9,892 nt of DNA from an uncultured Prevotellaceae bacterium. GTDB taxonomy: Bacteria; Bacteroidota; Bacteroidia; Bacteroidales; Bacteroidaceae. This document shows, in pieces, positions 5,406-9,892 of the stretch. Position 1 is the stretch's first letter; every line of letters begins with the position of its first letter. The notes under the pieces are model-generated. The model saw only the letters and a list, made by a program, of their open reading frames with translations. It was not told the origin of the DNA and ran no database searches. Position numbers and translations under genes: made by a program. The DNA is taken from contig OMTC01000033.1 in the NCBI GenBank assembly GCA_900313845.1, positions 1 through 9,892 on the forward strand. The letters are read 5' to 3'.

Positions 5406-7706
5406 TTATTTCTCGCCACTGATTCGGTGCTGAAGTTTCCAAACGTAGGCATCGACGGAAGCGACAGAAACGATGTTCACAACGTCGCGGACGGAAGCAT
5501 CATGGTCGGTGAAGTAGATGGGCTTGTTGAGTCCCATTTGGATAGGACCGAGGATTTCCACGTCGCTGTTGAGTGCCTGAAGCAGCTTGAAGGATGTCTG
5601 AGCTGACGTGAGGTTCGGGAAGACGAGTGTGTTGACATCCTTGCCGAAGAGACGAGTGAACGGATACATCTCGTCGCGCTGTTCGCGGTTGAGCGCATAG
5701 CCAATCTGCATCTCTCCATCCACTGCCAAATCAGGGAATTCGCGATGCAACTGTTCAACCGCCTTACGAACCTTGATGGAACCTTCGCTGGTGTCGGAAC
5801 CGAAGTTGGAATGGCTCACCATGGCGATGTTCGGTTTCTCGTTGAACCAACGCACGGTGGTTGCACAAAGACGCGTGATGTCAACAAGCTCTTCTGCACC
5901 TGGGTCGTTGTTGATGAGCGTGTCACCGATGTAGAGTGTTCCCTTTGGCGAGTTGATGATGTGCATGGTGCCGAAGTGCTTGAACTCGTCGCGGATGCCA
6001 ATGACTTCCTTTGCTACCTTGATGGTATTGCTATACTTGGTGTAGAGACCTGTGATGAATGCGTCGGCTTCACCCGTTTCCACCATCATCATGCCGAAGT
6101 AGTTGCGCTCGAACATCTTGTCGTTGGCCTCACGGAAGGTGTAGCCATCGCGCTCGTGTTTCTTTACAAGGATGCGAGCAAAGCGTTCGCGGCGCTCAGC
6201 CTCGTTGTCGTGGCGGAGGTTGATGACCTCAATGCCTTCGAGCGAGAGGTCCAGCTCGTCAGCCAGTTTGGCAATCTTCTCGTCGTTACCGAGAAGGATA
6301 GGGTGGCAGATGCCTTCATTCTTGGCCTGCACAGCAGCACGGAGCATGGTTGGGTGGATGCCTTCGGCAAATACCACACGCTGAGGATGGGCGGCAGCAG
6401 TTGAGTATAGCTTCTGCGTGAGTTTTGTTTCCTGACCGAGCATCAACGAAAGGCTGTGCTTGTAGGCATCCCAATCGGTGATGGTACGGCGTGCCACGCC
6501 ACTGTCGATGGCTGCCTTGGCAACAGCAGCACTCACCTCGCTGATGAGGCGTGGGTCAACGGGTTTCGGAATGAAATAATCGCGACCAAACTTCAGGTTG
6601 TTCACCTTATAGACATCGTTCACCACGTCGGGAACGGGTTGCTTGGCAAGGTCGGCAATGGCATGAACGGCAGCCATCTTCATCTCTTCGTTGATGGCTG
6701 AGGCATGAACGTCGAGCGCACCACGGAAGATGTAAGGGAAACCAATGACATTGTTGATTTGGTTAGGGTAGTCGGTGCGACCGGTTGACATCAGCGTGTC
6801 GGGACGTGCCTCCATGGCATCCTCGTAGCTGATTTCAGGCACAGGATTGGCGAGGGCGAAGATGACAGGGTCCTTTGCCATGGTCTTCACCATTTCCTTG
6901 GTGAGCACGTTACCCTTGGAGAGTCCAACAAATACGTCAGCACCATTGACAGCCTCCTCGAGGGTGTGAACGTCACGACGGTCGGTGGCAAAGTATTTCT
7001 TTTGCTCTGTGAGGTTTTCTCGGTCGCTGGTGATGACACCTTTCGAGTCGAGCATGAGGATGTTCTCGCGACGCGCACCTAATGCCTCGTAGAGTTTGGT
7101 GCAAGAAATGGCTGCAGCACCAGCACCGTTCACCACGATTCGCACTTTGGAGATGTCCTTGCCGTTCACCTCGAGCGCATTCTTCAGTCCAGCTGCGGAA
7201 ATGATGGCAGTGCCGTGCTGATCGTCGTGCATCACAGGGATGTCGAGTGTGCGCTTCAGACGTTCTTCAATGTAGAAACACTCTGGAGCCTTGATGTCCT
7301 CGAGGTTGATACCTCCAAAGGTAGGGGCAATTTTCTCCACTGCCTCGCAGAATTTCTCTGGGTCTTTCTCATTGACTTCGATGTCGAACACATCGATGCC
7401 TCCATAGATTTTGAACAGCAAGCCTTTTCCTTCCATCACAGGCTTACCACTCATGGCACCGATGTCGCCCAGACCGAGCACAGCCGTACCGTTGGAAATG
7501 ACGGCTACGAGGTTGCCCTTGTCTGTGTATTTATAGGCATCATCGGGGTTGTTCTGGATTTCCAAGCATGGATATGCAACGCCAGGAGAGTAGGCGAGAC
7601 TCAAGTCTGTTTGTGTACGATAAGCTTTGGTTGGCTTTACTTCAATTTTGCCAGGACGACCGTTCTGATGATACTGCAGAGCGGCCTCTTTCGTAATCTT
7701 TGCCAT
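5406..7706 (-). CDS. maeB: Malic enzyme with C-terminal phosphotransacetylase-like domain (MaeB type)
   Basis: This 766-residue protein matches the size of the two-domain bacterial malic enzymes (E. coli MaeB, 759). The N-terminal half, to about 425, oxidatively decarboxylates malate to pyruvate and reduces NAD(P). Visible features are Tyr39 in SLAYSPGVA, Lys94 in MEGKGLLFK, metal ligands Glu136 and Asp137 in NLEDIKAPECF, and Asp161/Asp162 in HDDQHGTA. The dinucleotide-binding loop is VNGAGAAAI (192-200), followed by LANPVPE (285-291) and TGRTDYPNQINN. Residues 430-766 form the phosphotransacetylase-like domain, with TGLYTKYSNTIK, SHSNFGSD and FPNLTSAQTSFKLLQA. In characterised hybrids this domain is regulatory and senses acetyl-CoA instead of making it. 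Here the segment where true Pta enzymes have LQYDAA reads MQIGYA, which fits loss of catalysis. NADP preference is assumed from the family and not proved. The start at 7706 lies 36 bases from a -7 box. It is monocistronic, a cytoplasmic link between the C4 and C3 pools. Confidence 0.95.
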   Translation of the reverse strand: MAKITKEAALQYHQNGRPGKIEVKPTKAYRTQTDLSLAYSPGVAYPCLEIQNNPDDAYKYTDKGNLVAVISNGTAVLGLGDIGAMSGKPVMEGKGLLFKIYGGIDVFDIEVNEKDPEKFCEAVEKIAPTFGGINLEDIKAPECFYIEERLKRTLDIPVMHDDQHGTAIISAAGLKNALEVNGKDISKVRIVVNGAGAAAISCTKLYEALGARRENILMLDSKGVITSDRENLTEQKKYFATDRRDVHTLEEAVNGADVFVGLSKGNVLTKEMVKTMAKDPVIFALANPVPEISYEDAMEARPDTLMSTGRTDYPNQINNVIGFPYIFRGALDVHASAINEEMKMAAVHAIADLAKQPVPDVVNDVYKVNNLKFGRDYFIPKPVDPRLISEVSAAVAKAAIDSGVARRTITDWDAYKHSLSLMLGQETKLTQKLYSTAAAHPQRVVFAEGIHPTMLRAAVQAKNEGICHPILLGNDEKIAKLADELDLSLEGIEVINLRHDNEAERRERFARILVKKHERDGYTFREANDKMFERNYFGMMMVETGEADAFITGLYTKYSNTIKVAKEVIGIRDEFKHFGTMHIINSPKGTLYIGDTLINNDPGAEELVDITRLCATTVRWFNEKPNIAMVSHSNFGSDTSEGSIKVRKAVEQLHREFPDLAVDGEMQIGYALNREQRDEMYPFTRLFGKDVNTLVFPNLTSAQTSFKLLQALNSDVEILGPIQMGLNKPIYFTDHDASVRDVVNIVSVASVDAYVWKLQHRISGEK

Positions 7707-7741
7707 AAAACAATCTTTTATTCAAATTTGAAAACACCCTG

Positions 7742-7749
7742 CAAAGTTA
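7742..7749 (-). promoter_or_regulatory. -7 element of the malic enzyme promoter
   Basis: The minus strand reads TAACTTTG, an exact TAnnTTTG match 36 bases before the ATG, implying a leader of about 32 bases. No good -33 element lies at the usual 18-20 base spacing; the nearest TTG is 24 bases upstream. Nothing else was recognised between here and the GH28 terminator at 7879. Confidence 0.6.
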
Positions 7750-7878
7750 AGCAAAAAACTTGATTTTTCCTTACAATTTGCGATGAAATCGGTGAGTAAT
7801 GTGGAAAGATGTAATTATGCGTGGGGCTTTTCATGTCTTTGCAATGCAATAAGGAACTAAACAAAATCCACACTCTTA

Positions 7879-7926
7879 CGAAAAACGACGACTTTATCAA
7901 CCGTATGACAAAGCCGCCGTTTTTCG
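7879..7926 (-). terminator. Rho-independent terminator of the GH28 gene, with strand-specific wobble pairs
   Basis: Arms 7907-7926 and 7879-7898 pair over 20 bases around an 8-base loop, beginning 16 bases after the GH28 stop. Three positions are not Watson-Crick pairs. In minus-strand RNA all three are G-U wobbles, while in plus-strand RNA they would be A-C mismatches. The 3' arm contains a T5 run within CGTTTTTCG, but there is no further T tract after it. Confidence 0.75.
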
Positions 7927-7942
7927 CAAGGTTAATCGTTTA

Positions 7943-9421
7943 TTATTTCTGGATAGTGATATTCACATTCTCCTTCGTGATACCCTTGCAATTAAAGAAT
8001 TCAGCATCTTGGTCGGCGCTGATATAGATGTTGCGAAGATTGATGCGCTCGATTGGCATTTCTGGCAAACCATTGAAAAACATGGCACGGTGTGTGTTTC
8101 GGCAGTTGATGTTTTGGATGTTGATGTCACGGAAGGCTGGGGTAGTGACATCCACAGGCTTTGCCTCGATATTGTTCACCTTCTCGCCGCTTTCCAGTAC
8201 CTCAATCACCGATTTTCCTCCGTAGTAGAGGTCGAAAGTGATGGCATCGCCCTTGATGTCAAACATGGAGATATTGTCGATGAAAATGTTTTCCACCACG
8301 CCACCACGTCCACGGCAACTCTTGAAACGAAGACCTACATCGGTGCCGAGGAACTGACAATCCGACACATGGATATTCTTCACGCCACCACTCATCTCAG
8401 AACCTACCACAAAGCCGCCATGGCCTGCAAACACAGTACAACCGTTCACCACCACATTCTCACATGGTTTGCCACGCTTTCTGCCGTCTGCGTCCTTGCC
8501 GCTCTTGATGCAGATGCCATCGTCACCAGCATCGAACTTGCTATTCACGATAAGCGCATTCTTGCACGACTCCAAGTCGAGGGCATCACCGTTCTGTGCA
8601 TAGCTTGGATTGCGGGCAAGCACACCGTCGATAATGATATTCTCGCACATCAGAGGATGAATGTTCCAAGCAGGAGAATTCTGGAAAATCACACCTTGCA
8701 GCAGCACATTCTTGCAACTCACCAAACTTACCATCACAGGGCGAAGGAAACGCTTGATGCTGTTCCATTCCTCTTCGCTTTTCAGATTGCGAGGCACGTT
8801 CATCTCAGCCGATTCCTCACCCTTGGCATAGCCCTCGGAAGGCAACCAAAGGTCGTCGCGTTTGAAAACGCCTCCCTTGCTCGTCACGCTTTTCCACATA
8901 CTATCAGTCACTTTCTGCTTCTTCAGAGGACGCCAATAGAGTCCGTTGCCGTCGATAGCACCTTCACCCGTAATGGAGATGTTCTTGGCTCCATTGGCAG
9001 AAATAGGCGATTGACAGCGACGTGTGTCCAATCCCTCGAATGAAGTCTTGATAAGAGGGTAGAGGGTTTCGTCCGCAGCAAAGAGGATGATGGCACCCTT
9101 CTCTAAATGCAGGTCGATGTTACTCTTCAAAACGATAGGACCTGTGTACCACACGCCTGAAGGTACGATAAGGTGCCCACCTCCCATGCTCGAAAGTTTA
9201 TCGATGGCACGAGCAAAGGCATCCGTACAGAGGCTTTGTCCGTCTCCCTTTGCTCCGAAATCGGGAAGTTTCACGTTCCTGCTTGGAATGACTGGAGCTT
9301 TCACTTCCTCCATCTTGAACGGAAGATTCTTCGTGTATTGTTGATAAGACTTTTGTTGTGCACTGGCACTCAACACACTAAGGCTGAGTGCGAGAAGTGT
9401 AAGGATAATGTTCTTTTTCAT
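7943..9421 (-). CDS. Secreted GH28 family glycoside hydrolase (polygalacturonase type)
   Basis: This 492-residue right-handed beta-helix enzyme probably hydrolyses galacturonic-acid linkages in pectin by inversion. A type I signal peptide spans about 1-21, with cleavage after SASA before QQ. The N-terminal LPDFGAKGDGQSLCTDAF (52-69) is the usual opening of the pectate-lyase-like fold. The four GH28 motifs are present in order: Asn277-Gly-Asp279 (NTD in fungal enzymes), Gly299-Asp300-Asp301 in DAGDDGICIKSG, Gly333-His334-Gly335, and Arg365-Phe-Lys367 (RIK in the classical form). The three acidic residues and the His, Arg and Lys are all kept, so it should be active. An insert at about 160-230, rich in Trp, Lys and Glu, precedes the helix and may shape an exo-type or rhamnogalacturonan-type subsite. 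It is monocistronic with its own promoter and terminator, and no SusC/SusD or other pectinase lies beside it. Endo or exo action cannot be decided from sequence. Confidence 0.93.
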   Translation of the reverse strand: MKKNIILTLLALSLSVLSASAQQKSYQQYTKNLPFKMEEVKAPVIPSRNVKLPDFGAKGDGQSLCTDAFARAIDKLSSMGGGHLIVPSGVWYTGPIVLKSNIDLHLEKGAIILFAADETLYPLIKTSFEGLDTRRCQSPISANGAKNISITGEGAIDGNGLYWRPLKKQKVTDSMWKSVTSKGGVFKRDDLWLPSEGYAKGEESAEMNVPRNLKSEEEWNSIKRFLRPVMVSLVSCKNVLLQGVIFQNSPAWNIHPLMCENIIIDGVLARNPSYAQNGDALDLESCKNALIVNSKFDAGDDGICIKSGKDADGRKRGKPCENVVVNGCTVFAGHGGFVVGSEMSGGVKNIHVSDCQFLGTDVGLRFKSCRGRGGVVENIFIDNISMFDIKGDAITFDLYYGGKSVIEVLESGEKVNNIEAKPVDVTTPAFRDINIQNINCRNTHRAMFFNGLPEMPIERINLRNIYISADQDAEFFNCKGITKENVNITIQK

Positions 9422-9455
9422 CGTGATAAATAGTTAGGAATATTGATAGTTGCTA

Positions 9456-9486
9456 CAAAGATAACAAGAATTTATGATTTAGCGAA
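9456..9486 (-). promoter_or_regulatory. Promoter of the GH28 gene
   Basis: On the minus strand TATCTTTG (9463-9456) matches TAnnTTTG. TTCG (9486-9483) lies 19 bases upstream as the -33 element. The box ends 35 bases before the ATG, a spacing shared with the mscS, NIF3 and malic enzyme promoters. The closely matched layout suggests the primary sigma factor. Confidence 0.62.
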
Positions 9487-9506
9487 AAGAATGAGAGTGA
9501 AATTGT

Positions 9507-9524
9507 AAAAAGATGAAAATCATC
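9507..9524 (-). terminator. Weak candidate terminator hairpin after the right-edge gene
   Basis: On the minus strand GATGA and TCATC pair around a 3-base loop and are followed by TTTTT, about 20 bases after the stop of the right-edge gene. The stem has only five pairs and few G-C, so termination would be inefficient and the match may be chance in AT-rich DNA. Confidence 0.25.
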
Positions 9525-9543
9525 CAAGTACCTTTGTCATTTC

Positions 9544-9892
9544 TCATCTGCACTCTCCATCTGATTCACTGCTTCTTTCAATTGTTACTTTTGCTCGGTT
9601 CATCACAATGGTTTCTTCCACAGGTGCCCCCATTGTCCAATATTTATAGCCGTCGATATAAAGATAAGGGGTGATGTACTTTCCCCATCGTTCCACCTTG
9701 CCATAGTTACGTTGCATCTCTATGAAATACAGAAATTCTTCTTCTGACAGCGGACATTTGCCACGAACAATATACTCATGTGGACACCAAGGCATCGTCT
9801 TAGCAAACGTCCATTTGCAACGAGCAATCATTTCTCGAAGCTTGTCCCATTCTTTTGTTTCGATGAAGAACTCAGCATTCCTTCTTCTCTCA
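9544..9892 (-). CDS. C-terminal part of an unrecognised protein (start beyond right edge)
   Basis: The frame is open from the right edge to a TGA at 9546-9544, giving 115 residues. It continues without a stop upstream of the internal ATG at 9831, and the residues before that ATG (NAEFFIETKEWDKLRE) look like ordinary protein, so 9831 is not a convincing start. The segment is rich in aromatic residues and charge. It holds WCPHEYIVRGKC (window residues 35-46), with Cys36, His38 and Cys46 close together, and GYKYWTMGAPVEETIVMNRA (81-100). The last 15 residues are polar and look disordered. There is no membrane segment or secretion signal in the visible part. I do not recognise the family with confidence. 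It reads like a conserved small cytoplasmic domain found in Bacteroidota hypothetical proteins. It lies upstream of GH28 on the same strand, but that gene has its own promoter, so co-function is not implied. Confidence 0.7.
   Translation of the reverse strand, partial: ERRRNAEFFIETKEWDKLREMIARCKWTFAKTMPWCPHEYIVRGKCPLSEEEFLYFIEMQRNYGKVERWGKYITPYLYIDGYKYWTMGAPVEETIVMNRAKVTIERSSESDGECR

Noticed and set aside
5745..6404. A 219-codon plus-strand frame opposite the phosphotransacetylase-like domain
   Set aside because: It is a mirror frame of a strongly conserved gene, with no independent domain or start signal.
8009..9043. A 344-codon open frame on the plus strand, opposite the GH28 gene
   Set aside because: It is wholly antisense to a gene with intact catalytic motifs. 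Its translation shows no recognisable domain, and it is rich in His, Thr and Ala as expected from a codon-bias shadow.
1988..9421. A polysaccharide-utilisation locus joining the CE7 esterase and the GH28 enzyme
   Set aside because: The genes are on opposite strands, are separated by housekeeping genes, and lack SusC/SusD homologues or a dedicated regulator within the window.
9829..9831. ATG as the start of a 95-residue gene at the right edge
   Set aside because: The frame stays open upstream to the window edge with plausible protein sequence, so this is more likely an internal methionine.

Overview
The window looks like a chromosomal stretch from a member of the Bacteroidota, most likely Bacteroidales and Prevotella-like. 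The grounds are Bacteroidota-type promoters (-7 element TAnnTTTG, mostly TAACTTTG), absence of strong Shine-Dalgarno sequences, secreted carbohydrate-active enzymes with type I signal peptides, and a NIF3 gene next to a coiled-coil zinc-ribbon gene. The genus is an inference from overall protein style, not from any database match.

Layout from left to right. (1) Positions 1-785, minus strand: the N-terminal part of an unrecognised secreted, beta-rich protein that runs off the left edge. (2) 1014-1868, minus: a small MscS-type mechanosensitive channel, followed by a perfect palindromic terminator at 952-987. (3) 1988-3310, plus, divergent from mscS: a secreted CE7-type acetyl esterase with an extra N-terminal beta domain, ended by a hairpin at 3332-3379. 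(4) 3512-4309 and 4441-5301, plus: a NIF3/DUF34 metal protein and a coiled-coil C4 zinc-ribbon protein, separated by a 131-bp spacer built almost wholly of three different short tandem repeats. (5) 5406-7706, minus: a malic enzyme fused to a phosphotransacetylase-like domain, convergent with the zinc-ribbon gene and sharing a bidirectional terminator with it. (6) 7943-9421, minus: a secreted GH28 polygalacturonase-type glycoside hydrolase. (7) 9544-9892, minus: the C-terminal 115 residues of an unrecognised protein whose start lies beyond the right edge.

The genes are mostly single transcription units. The only likely operon is NIF3 plus zinc ribbon. The esterase and the GH28 enzyme would fit removal of acetyl groups from, and depolymerisation of, plant cell-wall polysaccharide (pectin or xylan). 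They are not adjacent, and no SusC/SusD pair, sulfatase or hybrid sensor is visible, so this is not a classic polysaccharide-utilisation locus. The malic enzyme, NIF3 and MscS genes are housekeeping.

I see no phage, IS element, CRISPR array, tRNA, rRNA or obvious new defence system. The less ordinary signals are the stacked repeat spacer, an esterase promoter that sits so close to its start codon that the mRNA may be leaderless, the strand-informative terminators, and two uncharacterised proteins at the window edges.
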